Shown here: positions 9,620-19,230 of the stretch, piece by piece | Layout: every line of letters starts with the position of its first letter | How positions within the stretch are numbered: position 1 is the stretch's first letter | Source: Rhizobium sp. RCAM05350 | Lineage (GTDB): Bacteria > Pseudomonadota > Alphaproteobacteria > Rhizobiales > Rhizobiaceae | Assembly: GCA_024426085.1 (NCBI GenBank) | Contig: CP087973.1 | Span: 248,001-312,000, forward strand | Direction of reading: 5' to 3' | DNA length: 64,000 nt | Position numbers and translations under genes: made by a program | Notes under the pieces: generated by a model | Database searches by the model: none | The model's input: the letters and a program-made list of their open reading frames with translations, nothing else | What the model was told of the DNA's origin: nothing

Positions 9620-10338
9620 ACAAAGTGGTTCTCGTGACCGGTGCCTCAACGGGAATCGGACTGGAAACGATCAAAAGGATCAAGAACGAGGGCGGTACAG
9701 TCTTCGCGGCACACAGGCGCGGAGCGCTTGACATCGAAGGTGTCAGGTCAATCGGCCTTGACGTCACCAATGAGGAGAATTGGGCGCAGGCCATTGGCGA
9801 GGTGCTGTCGCTCGCGGGCCGGCTGGATACTCTCATCAACAATGCAGGCGTTCGTGAAAGCGGCTCAGTAGAGGAAACCACGCTGGAGCAGTGGCATCGG
9901 CTTATCGACGTCAACCTAACCAGTATTTTTATTGGCTGCCGCGCCGCGGTACCGGCTATTCGGCAGGCGGGCGGCGGAGCAATCGTCAATGTCGGCTCGA
10001 TAACCGGCATCCGCGGTACAGAGAACATGGTGGCCTACAGTGCCTCAAAAAGCGGGATAACGTCGATGACATCGTCGCTCGCGCTAGACCTTGCCAAGGA
10101 CAACATCCGCGTCAATGCCGTGTGCCCGGCGGCAATTCGCACCCGCATGGTCACGGATTGGCTTGGCTCGGTCGCCGACACCGATGCCGCGGAGGCGGCC
10201 GTCCTCATGAAACACCCTATCGGCCGAATAGGGCGCCCGGATGAGGTCGCAAGTGTCATCGCCTTTCTCGCCAGTGATGACGCGTCGTTCATGACTGGAA
10301 TGTCGATCCCGGTCGACGGCGGCAGAAGCATTCGTTGA
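9604..10338 (+). CDS. SDR-family oxidoreductase
   Basis: Classical short-chain dehydrogenase/reductase, 244 aa and intact. The Rossmann motif TGASTGIG is at residues 12-19, the NNAG motif at 79-82, catalytic Ser at about 132 (VGSITGI) and the YSASK active site with Tyr145 and Lys149. The C-terminal PVDGG signature is present. It probably oxidises a hydroxyl of the cyclitol or sugar substrate, or acts on a later intermediate, using NAD(P). It starts the plus-strand run that leads into the Gfo/Idh dehydrogenase at 10367 (29 bases away). An operator-like palindrome lies about 90 bases upstream. The substrate cannot be assigned from sequence. Confidence 0.88.
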   Translation: MQRFANKVVLVTGASTGIGLETIKRIKNEGGTVFAAHRRGALDIEGVRSIGLDVTNEENWAQAIGEVLSLAGRLDTLINNAGVRESGSVEETTLEQWHRLIDVNLTSIFIGCRAAVPAIRQAGGGAIVNVGSITGIRGTENMVAYSASKSGITSMTSSLALDLAKDNIRVNAVCPAAIRTRMVTDWLGSVADTDAAEAAVLMKHPIGRIGRPDEVASVIAFLASDDASFMTGMSIPVDGGRSIR

Positions 10339-10366
10339 AAATCAATAGTTTCTCGGAGGATCACTC

Positions 10367-11509
10367 GTGGAAAGAATTCGTTTTGGTATCGTCGGCTCGG
10401 GTTACATGGCCAAGCTGCATAGCTTGGCGCTGCGTAACATCGGCGCTTACCTCTGGCCCAAGCTGCCCCTGATTGAAATGGTTCGCATGGCGGACATCGT
10501 CCCCGCGGCGGCCAAGGAAGGCGCCGAAAGGTGGGGGTGGCAAAGTCATACAAGCGACTGGCGCGAGGTAACGCGCGCAGACGACGTGGACGTGGTCATT
10601 ATTATCACCCCGAACGACAGTCATGCGGAAATCGCCATCGACGCGTTTGATCATGGGAAGCATGTTTTTGCGAAAAGCCGCTTTCCAATACCGTGGAAGC
10701 CGCTGAGCGAATGACCGAAGCCGCGCTGAAGTCTGGCAAGGTCAACCTTGTCAATTTCTCCTATCGTACCTGGCCGGGCGTGGAGCTAGCGCGGCAGCTG
10801 ATCCAAGAGGGAGAGCTTGGAGATGTTCTTCATTTTGAAGGACATTTCTTCCAGGACTACGCTTTCAATCCGGATCTGCCTTTTCCTGGCGGTTCGACAA
10901 ATCGGTTTCCGGAGGCGGTGCCTTCGGTGATATCAGGTTCGCATATCATGGACATTGCATGCGCCTTGATGGGCCCGGTGGAGTCGATCACCGCGCGAAG
11001 CCGGCGCTTGTATGAAAAGCGGCCCGTCGGCGCACCCGACGCGAAGCAGGTGACGGTCGATGATCTCACCGCCTCGCTGGTACAGTTCTCCAATGGTGCG
11101 CTGGGATCGGTGCACGCGTCCTGGGCCGCAACGGGGCATAAGTCGGATCTCAGCTTCTCTGTGACGGGCACGAAAGGCGCCTTGTCCTTCAGTTGGGAGC
11201 GCAACAACGAACTGCACCTCTTCAGCGCGGCGGACCCTCAGCGCACCGGAGGCTTCCGCCGCATCATGCTGGGAGGAATCCATCCAGAGGCGGATCCGTT
11301 TTGGTATGCGCAGGGCCAAGGCCTCAGGGTATGGCGAAGCTTTTGTCATTACCGCGCGAAGGGCGATCGAGGCTGTGATCACCGGTAACGTGAATGTCTC
11401 ACCAAATTTTCAGGAAGCCCTGCATATCAATCGTGTCATAGCCGCCGCATTCGAGTCCGCGGATGGTGAGGCTTGGGTAAAAGTGCCGGAAACGACAGCG
11501 TTTCGATAG
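10367..11509 (+). CDS. Gfo/Idh/MocA-family oxidoreductase (frame broken)
   Basis: NAD(P)-dependent sugar or cyclitol dehydrogenase with an N-terminal Rossmann domain (FGIVGSGYMAKLHSLALRN) and the Gfo/Idh/MocA C-terminal domain. The family EKP signature is recovered only after correcting a missing base at the T5 run at 10665-10669, giving CEKPLSNTVEAAERM. A second, compensating pair of shifts hides WRFDKSVSGGGAFGDI between about 10882 and 10935, and another shift near 11326 joins to GYGEAFVITARRAIEAVITG. Restored length is about 380 aa, normal for this group. GTG 10367 follows a GGAGG. It is likely co-transcribed with the SDR gene before it. Confidence 0.82.
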
Positions 11510-11525
11510 CTCCGATGCACTAACA

Positions 11526-11541
11526 ATGAATAGCAATGCAT
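11526..11541. promoter_or_regulatory. Weak operator-like palindrome
   Basis: ATGAATAGCAATGCAT keeps the centre of the consensus but not its ends. It lies between the Gfo/Idh gene and the binding-protein gene, about 130 bases before the stronger site at 11660. Confidence 0.4.
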
Positions 11542-11659
11542 GGGGGGATTGGCCCCGGCTCATCCGGGCATTCCCCTCTAAAGGCGGATAAAGACTGTGT
11601 ATTGGCGAAATTTCCATAAGGTTTCAGAAATTATGCCAACGAGAGAATAAAGATAATAT

Positions 11660-11675
11660 TTGCATAGCAATGCAA
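11660..11675. promoter_or_regulatory. Candidate LacI-family operator (site 4)
   Basis: TTGCATAGCAATGCAA, one mismatch from a perfect palindrome, about 50 bases upstream of the CUT2 binding-protein start. Confidence 0.78.
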
Positions 11676-11725
11676 AATCGTATTAACGTGGCGCGCCCAG
11701 AGGAGTGGGCATTCAGGAGGAAGAC

Positions 11726-12790
11726 ATGCGAAATAGAATTCAAGGCCTGCTTACGGCCATATCACTGGTGTCACTTGCCACCAGCGTCCGCGCCGAAGAC
11801 GTTTCGGCTGTCTATGTCGGCGTCGGCAGCGCCTCAAGCGAATATTGGGCGGCTTACACGAATGGGGCAAAGGCTGTCGCACAGTCGTTCGGCAAGGACG
11901 TGGACGTTGTCGTCAGCGATTTTGACGGGCAAAAACTGCTGGAGCAGTTCGGCGCGATCTTCGCGGCGGGATGTAAAGGCTGCGTTGTTTCAACCGATCC
12001 GTCGTCGAATGCCTTCACAAAGGCGATTATCGAGCGTGCCGACGCGGCAGGCGCCAAGTACGTCAACATCTGGAACCGCCCTGACGAAATTCATCCTTGG
12101 GACACGGCTTCAGATACCTGGGTCGCCAACATCTCATTTGACGGTGTGGACTCCGGCTACCAGAACGGCAACGCCCTGTGCAAGGCACTTGGCGGCAAGG
12201 GTAATATCGTGGCGCTCAATGGCATCCCCGACAATCCGCCGGCCAAACAGCGTATTGCTGGCTTGCACAAGGCTCTCATGGAATGCCCTGGTGTGAAATT
12301 GCTCGACACGCAGGTCGGTAATTGGGATCAGACCCAAGGACAGACACTGACACGCGCCTGGTTGGCGAAGTATGGCGACCAACTGAACGGAGTGTTTTCC
12401 GCGAATGACGGCATGGCTGTTGGCGCCGTCGCCGCGCTGCGTGAGAAAGGGCTTGCCGGCAAGGTTTTTGTTACGGGTTCAGACGGTTCCAGCGATGCAA
12501 TCAAACTGATCGAGAATGGCGAAATGCTGTCGACGATGTATGTTGACGGCTTTCTTCAAGGGGCCTACGCGACGGCCTTGGCTGCGGCAGCCGTGAAGGG
12601 CGACATCACGCCCGCCGACCTTAAGCCCGAGCAACGCGATTTCTATCTCGCGCAAACCCTGGTGACAAAGGAAAACGCCAAAGCAATTCTCGAGGAGGCG
12701 AAGGATCCAGCCAAATTCTCCTACGATGCCTTGAAGGCGAATTTCTGGGCCGCATCCGTCGGCCAGATCCCAGTCGGCGCGAACAAGTAA
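11726..12790 (+). CDS. Sugar ABC transporter substrate-binding protein (CUT2, ribose/inositol type)
   Basis: Periplasmic binding protein of a CUT2 importer, 354 aa and intact. ATG 11726 follows AGGAGG. The signal peptide is RNRIQGLLTAISLVSLATSV with cleavage after RAE or nearby. Family features include the early YVGVGSASSEYWAAYTNGAK, the VVSTDPSSNAFTKAII region, the GVFSANDGMAVGAVAAL loop and VTGSDGSSDAIKLIENG. It opens an operon with the permease-ATPase gene and a second permease, and is preceded by an operator palindrome. CUT2 systems usually carry monosaccharides or inositols, which fits the IolD- and IolE-like enzymes nearby. Confidence 0.88.
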   Translation: MRNRIQGLLTAISLVSLATSVRAEDVSAVYVGVGSASSEYWAAYTNGAKAVAQSFGKDVDVVVSDFDGQKLLEQFGAIFAAGCKGCVVSTDPSSNAFTKAIIERADAAGAKYVNIWNRPDEIHPWDTASDTWVANISFDGVDSGYQNGNALCKALGGKGNIVALNGIPDNPPAKQRIAGLHKALMECPGVKLLDTQVGNWDQTQGQTLTRAWLAKYGDQLNGVFSANDGMAVGAVAALREKGLAGKVFVTGSDGSSDAIKLIENGEMLSTMYVDGFLQGAYATALAAAAVKGDITPADLKPEQRDFYLAQTLVTKENAKAILEEAKDPAKFSYDALKANFWAASVGQIPVGANK

Positions 12791-12803
12791 TCGGATAAAG
12801 GTG

Positions 12804-15359
12804 ATGGCAAAAGTCCCAAGCATTGCCGTCGGCGGCGCCTCTCGCTTCAGCGAGAGGCGCGAGCTTCCCGCACGGATAATTGACCGCATGAAAACCATAC
12901 CAATCAAGGATTTCGGTTCCGCTATCATATTGATGGCACTGCTCTTCCTTTTCTCCTTACTCTCTCCGCAATTCGCCACGCTGACGAATTCGCAGGCGAT
13001 ACTTGAATCGTCGGCTGTCCCGATCGTACTTGCGGCCGGCATGACCTTCATCATCCTGCAGGGCTCGATCGACCTTTCGATCGAGGGTATCATGGCGGCG
13101 ACAAGCATTGCCGTCTCGCTGCTGGTCGCGAATTCTGTGACGCCCGCGGACTACGGATGGATCGGCATTCTCGCCGGCTTGACCGTTGGGCTGTTATTCG
13201 GCCTTGCCAACGGACTGCTCTACGTAATTATGCGATTGCCATCGCTTATCGTCACCCTTGCGACATGGTTCATCGGTCTTGGCTTTGCGACGCTTATGTT
13301 TCCAGGCCGGCAGCCACAGATCCTTGAACCAAGGCTCACTTCACTGGCACTCGATAAGACCTTCGGGCTATCCACGCTGGTCTACGTCGCCGTGGCCGTG
13401 ACCCTTGCCGCTATCGTCCTGCAGGCTTTCTCGCAATTCGGAAGGATGTCAATGGCGATCGGAATTGACGAAAAGACAGCACGCCTATCCGGCAATTCGA
13501 TAAGGCTGCACAAAGTGCTGGCCTTCAGCCTCATAGGTCTGTTGTCCGGCTTGGCGGGGGTCATGATTTCCGCACAGCTTTCCGTCGGTAATCCCTCCGC
13601 AGGTCAAGGTTATCTGTTTCCGACCATCAGCGCCGCCGTAATCGGCGGAACATTGCTCAGCGGTGGCAAGGGCGGAGTCCTTCAGTCCATTACTGGTGTG
13701 CTGATCCTTGAAGTGCTGCGAAACGGGATGATCCAAACCGGCGTCGATCCCTATCTCCGTCATGTCGTAGAGGGCGCGATCATTGTCGGCGCGCTGGTCG
13801 TCAGCGGTTGGCAAGCCCGGTCCCGTGACGAGGATTGTGAAATGACTATTCTCTCGGCGGACCGTCTTTCCAAAACCTATCCCGGCGTCCAGGCTCTATC
13901 AACAGTATCCATGGAATTGCGCGAGAACGAGATTCTTGGGCTCATCGGTCAGAACGGCTCCGGCAAGTCGACACTTCTGAAACTTTTCACCGGCATCGAA
14001 CAGCCAAGCTCAGGCCGCATTCTCCTGCGCGGAAAAGAGAAAATCATTCGTTCGCCATTGGAGGCCGCCTCGCTTGGCGTTGGGCTCGTCCATCAGGAGC
14101 AGTCGCTGATTCCAAACCTTACCGTTGCGGAGAATATCTTCTTCGACAAGAAATCGTCTGCCCGCAAGTTTGGTTTCTACAATTGGAGGACTTTGAACCG
14201 GGCAGCGGAACAACAACTGAAAAAGCTTGAGAGCGATATTCCACCCGATATCAGAGTCGAGAACCTCAGCTTCTCACAAAGGCAGATGGTCGAATTCGCC
14301 AAGGTGCTGGCGGTCGAGGAACTGGTGGATGAGCCGCTGGTGATTCTGTTCGACGAACCTACGTCGTTGCTCAGCCCGTCCGAAATCGACGACCTGTTCC
14401 GCCAGATCCAGCGTCTGAAACATAGGGCCTCGATTGTTTTTGTCTCGCATCGCATGGACGAGGTTTTGAAAATATCGGATCGCGTCCACGTCATGAGCAA
14501 TGGCGAGAATGTGGCCGAGCGGCTGCCTGGACAGACAGACCACCGCGAACTTTATCAACTGATGGTCGGCGTACGTCGCTCGGACGATTACTATCTCGAG
14601 GAACGTCGCAAGTCCTTCGCCGACGCGCCGAGACGCCTTGGAACGGAGCGCCTATCAAAGCCGGGCGCGTTTAGGAATATCTCGCTTGATGTGCGTGAGG
14701 GTGAGATCGTCGCGTTGACAGGTGTTGCAGGGTCCGGTGCCGAAGAGGTCTGTCGTGCGATCTTCGGTCTTGAGGACGGCACGAAGGGCCGCATCTTTCT
14801 GGGTGACGAGGAACGTCCAGTCAACGCGACCCCCAGCCAGAACATCGCGATGGGTATAGGTTACGTAGCCGCGGAGCGTAAGCTCGAAGGCGTCGTGACC
14901 GGACGGTCGATCATCGACAATATCGTGCTGACCTTTGGCAGCCTACTAGGGCGTGGTGGGGTTATCAACCGAGAAAGAGAGACCCGGGAGGCCCTCTTCT
15001 GGATGGATCGCTTGAAGGTCAAGACACCTAATGCCGCCGAATATGTTGAGCGGTTAAGTGGTGGTAACCAGCAGAAGGTATCACTTGCCAAATGGCTCAT
15101 GTCGCCGGACCTCAAGCTACTGATCCTCGATCATCCGACGCGGGGCCTCGACCCCGGCGCCAAGGCCGATTTGTTCGAGGCGATGCGAGACCTGGCTGAC
15201 CAAGGGGTATCGATCCTCTTCGTGTCGGAAACGCTCGAGGAAACACTTGGAATGGCCGACACGATCGTCGTCATGCGCGACGGCGTCGTCAGTGCCGCCT
15301 TTCGGGATCTCAATGCTTTCAAGCCCGCGCCCGAAGCCATCGTGGAGGCCATGGTATGA
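12804..15359 (+). CDS. CUT2 ABC transporter permease (RbsC-like) and ATP-binding protein (RbsA-like) in one frame
   Basis: One open frame of about 850 aa joins an RbsC-type permease (residues about 1-340: ILQGSIDLSIEGIMAATS, ISAAVIGGTLLSGGKGGV) to a two-domain RbsA-type ATPase. ATPase domain 1 has Walker A GQNGSGKST and Walker B VILFDEPTSLLSPSE. Domain 2 has a degenerate Walker A (GVAGSGAEE), the signature LSGGNQQK and LLILDHPTRGLDPG. RbsC and RbsA are normally separate. An ATG at 13842 has a GAGG site, and a TGA in another frame at 13838-13840 lies just before it, so the join may be a one-base indel over an ordinary gene boundary. Downstream overlaps the next permease start (ATGA). Confidence 0.85.
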   Translation: MAKVPSIAVGGASRFSERRELPARIIDRMKTIPIKDFGSAIILMALLFLFSLLSPQFATLTNSQAILESSAVPIVLAAGMTFIILQGSIDLSIEGIMAATSIAVSLLVANSVTPADYGWIGILAGLTVGLLFGLANGLLYVIMRLPSLIVTLATWFIGLGFATLMFPGRQPQILEPRLTSLALDKTFGLSTLVYVAVAVTLAAIVLQAFSQFGRMSMAIGIDEKTARLSGNSIRLHKVLAFSLIGLLSGLAGVMISAQLSVGNPSAGQGYLFPTISAAVIGGTLLSGGKGGVLQSITGVLILEVLRNGMIQTGVDPYLRHVVEGAIIVGALVVSGWQARSRDEDCEMTILSADRLSKTYPGVQALSTVSMELRENEILGLIGQNGSGKSTLLKLFTGIEQPSSGRILLRGKEKIIRSPLEAASLGVGLVHQEQSLIPNLTVAENIFFDKKSSARKFGFYNWRTLNRAAEQQLKKLESDIPPDIRVENLSFSQRQMVEFAKVLAVEELVDEPLVILFDEPTSLLSPSEIDDLFRQIQRLKHRASIVFVSHRMDEVLKISDRVHVMSNGENVAERLPGQTDHRELYQLMVGVRRSDDYYLEERRKSFADAPRRLGTERLSKPGAFRNISLDVREGEIVALTGVAGSGAEEVCRAIFGLEDGTKGRIFLGDEERPVNATPSQNIAMGIGYVAAERKLEGVVTGRSIIDNIVLTFGSLLGRGGVINRERETREALFWMDRLKVKTPNAAEYVERLSGGNQQKVSLAKWLMSPDLKLLILDHPTRGLDPGAKADLFEAMRDLADQGVSILFVSETLEETLGMADTIVVMRDGVVSAAFRDLNAFKPAPEAIVEAMV

Positions 15360-16358
15360 CAATAACAGTTCGTTCGTCTGATCGAAGCCATAATGCCTTG
15401 AAGCGGGATTTCGATCGCGTCAATCGGCACCGCGCCCTTCGAGCCTTTCTCGTGCCGCTGTTGACGCTGGTTCTCATCTGCGGTGCGATCGCTTGGCTCC
15501 AACCACGCTTCCTCAGCTGGCGCGCCTGCAAGTTCGGTGCTCACGGATGCCGCGCCCATGCTTCTCCTGGTCGTGGGTCTTTTACCGGTGATCCTGATGG
15601 GCGGCATTGATCTGTCCGTCGCCACCATGGCGTCTTTTCGGCTGTCCTCTTTGTCATCGTATCACCTGTATCGGGCGACTTTGGAATAGTTCTGGTGCTC
15701 GTACTCTGTGCCCTGCTGGGCTTTGCTCAGGGATTGGTGCATTGCAAGGCGCAGATACCATCGTTCGTGGTCAGTTTTGGTACCTTTGGAATTCTCTATG
15801 GCACAACTCACTACATCACCCATGCAACAGCAGCACCGCTGCAAGCGTCCACGCTGATTTCCTTGCTGGGCGCAAAAACGGCCGGGTTTCCACATGGTTT
15901 CATAGCGGCTCTCGCTTCCGGCCGGCCTGCTTGCCGCCTTTATTCGGTTCACGCGCTTCGGGCAGGATCTTTATGCCGTCGGTTGCTCCGAGCGGGCAGC
16001 GATCGTCGCTGGCGTGAAAGTTGTTCGCATCAAGAGCATCGCGTTTGCCATATCCGCGCTGTTTGCCGGCTTTGCTGGCCTGCTCTTTCTGTCGCAGACT
16101 GGTTACAGCTCGCCAGCCATGGCCAATAGCTATCTTCTACCCGCCATTGTCGGAGTGGTGGTGGGCGGAACCGCCATTTCCGGCGGCGTCGGCAGTGTTG
16201 GAGCGGCAATCATTGGCAGCCTCATCGCGGTCATGGTGAGGCTTGGAACGGTCATGGTTGGTCTCAGCCCTGCCTATCAGCAGATCCTCTTTGGGCTGAT
16301 GGTGCTCATCTCCGTGAGCCTCACCATCGACCGCGCCAAAATCGGCATCATCAAGTGA
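15356..16358 (+). CDS. CUT2 ABC transporter permease, RbsC-like (frame broken)
   Basis: Second membrane subunit of the CUT2 importer. The start ATG overlaps the stop of the ATPase. Family segments appear in successive frames: ALRAFLVPLLTLVLICGAIA, the hallmark LPVILMGGIDLSVATM, IPSFVVSFGTFGILYGTTH, then SIAFAISALFAGFAGLL and LPAIVGVVVGGTAISGGVGS at the end. The frame shifts near 15520, 15640, 15925 and 16015. Restored length is about 334 aa, as expected for RbsC. With the fused permease-ATPase it would form a heteromeric channel, as in other two-permease CUT2 systems. Confidence 0.8.
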
Positions 16359-16368
16359 AGGGCCCGGT

Positions 16369-17403
16369 ATGCTGATCGAGACTAGCCCACTGCGTATCGC
16401 ACTGTTCGGTGCCGGGCGAATGGGCAAGATCCATGCCCAAAACCTAGCCTTTCATAGCGGGGTCGAACTTGCCTGCGTCGTGGATTCCGATGGCGAAGCG
16501 GCAGCGCGACTTGCACAAGCCCATGGCGTTGCCGCCTGGCTGGAGGACGCGGTCTTTAGCGACATCGGCATCGCCGCTGTCGTCATCGCCAGCGCCGCCG
16601 TTTCGCATCCTCACCTCATTCGACGCGCACTAGCGTCGGGCAAGGCAATATTCTGCGAAAAACCTCTTGCCCGGGATTATGAGACAGTCGCCTCACTGGC
16701 CGCAGAGGTCGAAACTGCTCGCGTCCCATTTCTGCTTGGCTTCAACCGGCGCTTCGATCCCGACTTTGCCGCCCTAGCCGCGCGTGTCCATTCCGGGGAA
16801 ATCGGCAAACCCGAGCTGCTCGTCCTGACTAGTCGGGATCCTGCGCCGCCGCCAATCGATTACGTGCGACTGGCCGGCGGTATCCTGAGGGAAACCACGA
16901 TACATGACATCGATGTCGCGCGCTGGATTACCGGTGAAGAGCCGGTCTCGGTTCAGGCGGCAGGTTCCGCGCTCGCCGATCCGGAAATGGCGCAGGCCGG
17001 CCTGATCGATACCGTGAGCCTTACCCTCACCATGCGATCGGGTGCATTGGTCTCGATCAATAATTCCTGGAGGGCAATCTATGGGTATGACCAGCGAGTC
17101 GAGGTCTTGGGGCCGGCGGGCATGCTTCAGGTAGCCAACAAGACCCGGCACGGCGTCATCCGCACCGACGCGTCTGGGATGACCTCGGCCAATCCTGAAC
17201 ACTTTTTTCTTGAGCGGTACGCTGATGCTTATCGACTGGAACTCGATGCTTTTATCGTGGCGTTGCGATCGGGGGGCGTGCGTCATTCCTGGAGCCAGAG
17301 ACGGTATGCGGGCGCTTTCAATAGCACTGGCTGCGGAGGAATCCATTCGTACGGGTTCCGCGGTGACACTTGGTTGATGATGATGAGAAAGGATACACAA
17401 TGA
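16369..17403 (+). CDS. Gfo/Idh/MocA-family oxidoreductase, inositol dehydrogenase (IolG)-like
   Basis: NAD-dependent dehydrogenase resembling inositol 2-dehydrogenase. The Rossmann motif is IALFGAGRMGKIHAQNL, the catalytic EKP motif is FCEKPLARDYETV, and the GGILRETTIHDIDVARWI segment holds the His/Asp pair of the IolG active site. The open frame ends at 17403, but the G6 run at 17271-17276 appears one base off. In the other frame the expected IolG C-terminus (RDGMRALSIALAAEESIRTG) ends with a stop at 17375-17377, leaving a normal gap before the SDR start at 17401. Restored length is about 336 aa. It sits 10 bases after the permease gene, so transport and first oxidation look coupled. Confidence 0.85.
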   Translation: MLIETSPLRIALFGAGRMGKIHAQNLAFHSGVELACVVDSDGEAAARLAQAHGVAAWLEDAVFSDIGIAAVVIASAAVSHPHLIRRALASGKAIFCEKPLARDYETVASLAAEVETARVPFLLGFNRRFDPDFAALAARVHSGEIGKPELLVLTSRDPAPPPIDYVRLAGGILRETTIHDIDVARWITGEEPVSVQAAGSALADPEMAQAGLIDTVSLTLTMRSGALVSINNSWRAIYGYDQRVEVLGPAGMLQVANKTRHGVIRTDASGMTSANPEHFFLERYADAYRLELDAFIVALRSGGVRHSWSQRRYAGAFNSTGCGGIHSYGFRGDTWLMMMRKDTQ

Positions 17404-18138
17404 AGGTTGCGCTCGTAACCGGAGCCTCGCGCGGACTCGGAGCCGTGATGGCACTAGAATTGGCGGCTGCCGGTTGGGCCGTTGCAGGTCAACTATGCGA
17501 ATGATACGCGAGGCGCCGAAGCGACGGTCGACACAATCAGATCCAAGGGCGGAACGTCGGTTGCGGCGAAGTTCAGCGTAATTGATCAGGAACAGATCCA
17601 GCCTGGACTTGACGCGATCCGGGACGCGGTCGGTTCAGTCGATCTCATCGTCAACAACGCAACCGGTCCGCAGCCTGAAATGCCACTCATGGAGCAGTCC
17701 TGGCGTACCTATCTTGATCAGCTCGAATTCTTTGTAAAAGCACCGCTTGAACTGCTCCAAGCGGTGTTGCCCGACTGGAGGGCGCGTAAGACCGGCCGCG
17801 TTATCAACATCGGCTCCGAAATCGCCGAGCTGGGGAACCCCAACTTTGGGAACTACGCCTCTGCCAAAGGCGCAATGCTTTCAATGACGCGTTCCTGGGC
17901 GAAGGAGCTGGCGCCAGAAGGGATCACCGTGAATCTTGTCGCACCAGGATGGATTCCGGTTGAACGGCACGCGGGTTCACCGCAGGAACGGATCGACTGG
18001 TATCTGGATCGCACGCCGGCCGGACATTTTGGCGTGCCAGAAGACATCGCGCACGCCGTCGTATACCTGGCGTCGGAAAAGGCAAAGTTCATCACAGGGC
18101 AGAAGCTCGCGGTCAATGGCGGCCGGACGCTGCTTTAG
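17401..18138 (+). CDS. SDR-family oxidoreductase (frame broken near the start)
   Basis: Short-chain dehydrogenase of about 245 aa. ATG 17401 follows a GAGAAAGG-like site. The first stretch reads VALVTGASRGLGAVMALELA (TGxxxGxG cofactor motif). One extra base near 17485 then shifts the frame, and NYANDTRGAEATVDTIRSKG continues. Later motifs are VDLIVNNATGPQ, NIGSEIAELGNPNFGNYASAKG (Ser, Tyr and Lys of the active site) and LAVNGGRTLL at the end. It lies between two Gfo/Idh genes and is probably part of the same long plus-strand operon. Substrate unknown. Confidence 0.82.
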
Positions 18139-18158
18139 AGTTTAGGTCAGGAAAAGCT

Positions 18159-19140
18159 GTGAAGCGATACAAAGTCGTTATTATCGGGGCAGGTCGTATA
18201 GCCGACGTTCACGCGCTTTCAATCGCGCGAAATCCCACTCTGGAACTTGTTGGACTTGTCGATCCACTGGGCGGCGGAGCGCTGCGGGAAAAGTGGTCGG
18301 TCCCCAATTTTGAAAAGCTGCAAGACGCCATCTACGCGTGCAAACCAGATGCGCTCGTGATCGCGTCGCCGACGCAAACACATGTGCCTTATCTGATCGA
18401 AGCTTGCAGATTTGGCCTTCCAACCCTTTGTGAGAAGCCTGTGGCTTTTACGCGCGAACCGATTATCGAGGCAATTTCCGCAGTCAATGCTGCTAACATT
18501 CCGGTCGTTTTAGGCTTTCACCGGCGCTTTGATGCCTACCGCCAGGAAGTTCACGCGTCCGCGAGGGGGCCGTTGGCCGGGTGGAACACATCCTCCAATT
18601 CAGCCGAGATCCCCGCCTTGCCGCGCGATCCGAGGTTTTGCATCAGGGTGGCATCGTTGCCGATATGGTGGTTCACGACCTTGATGAGCTCAATTGGCTG
18701 ATGGGGCGGCTTCCAGACTACGCGTACGCACGCTTGGATCGCAACGCCGATCCCACCCTGGCTGACATCGGCGAATTTGATACAGCCAACATTATCCTCT
18801 CCTGGAACGAGGGGACCGTTGCTCATGTCTCGGCAACAAGACGTGCGGCACACGCCTTCGAACAACGTCTTGAGGTCTTCGGCGGGGAGGGGAGGATTAG
18901 CTGCGAGGATCCGCGCCTTAGCCCGGTTGTTTTTGACGGTCCAAAGGACACGCGGATTTCCCGCCGCTTCGAGCATTTTGGGATCGCTACCGTCCCGCAT
19001 ATCAGGCCGAGATCGATCATCTGGGCGACATTCTCGCGACTGGCGTAGCCCCTCTTTGCACATTGGAGGACGGCCTGCGGGCATACGATCTCGTCGAGTT
19101 TGTGATGTCTTCGGTGCAGCCCGTGGATGCGACCGGGTGA
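18159..19140 (+). CDS. Gfo/Idh/MocA-family oxidoreductase (frame broken)
   Basis: Third member of this family in the island. The N-terminal Rossmann domain (VVIIGAGRIADVHALSIARN) and EKP motif (LCEKPVAFTREPIIEAI) are intact. The frame shifts near 18580, where the sequence continues in another frame to HQGGIVADMVVHDLDELNWL with the family His/Asp pair. It shifts again near 18985, where FWDRYRPAYQAEIDHLGDIL and AYDLVEFVMSSVQPVDATG complete the C-terminus at the stop 19138-19140. Restored length is about 327 aa. GTG 18159 lies 20 bases after the SDR stop, so the two genes are probably co-transcribed. Confidence 0.8.
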
Positions 19141-19203
19141 GACATCCTCGCCATTTTGCAATTTCGGACCGCTGCGTAACACGGTGTCCATAACACATAT
19201 TAA

Positions 19204-19219
19204 ACGCATAGCTATGCAT
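19204..19219. promoter_or_regulatory. Candidate LacI-family operator (site 5)
   Basis: ACGCATAGCTATGCAT, with the perfect central palindrome GCATAGCTATGC. It lies immediately before the GGAGG of the dehydrogenase at 19231, so bound repressor would cover the start of that transcript. Confidence 0.68.
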
Positions 19220-19230
19220 TGGAGGAATCA

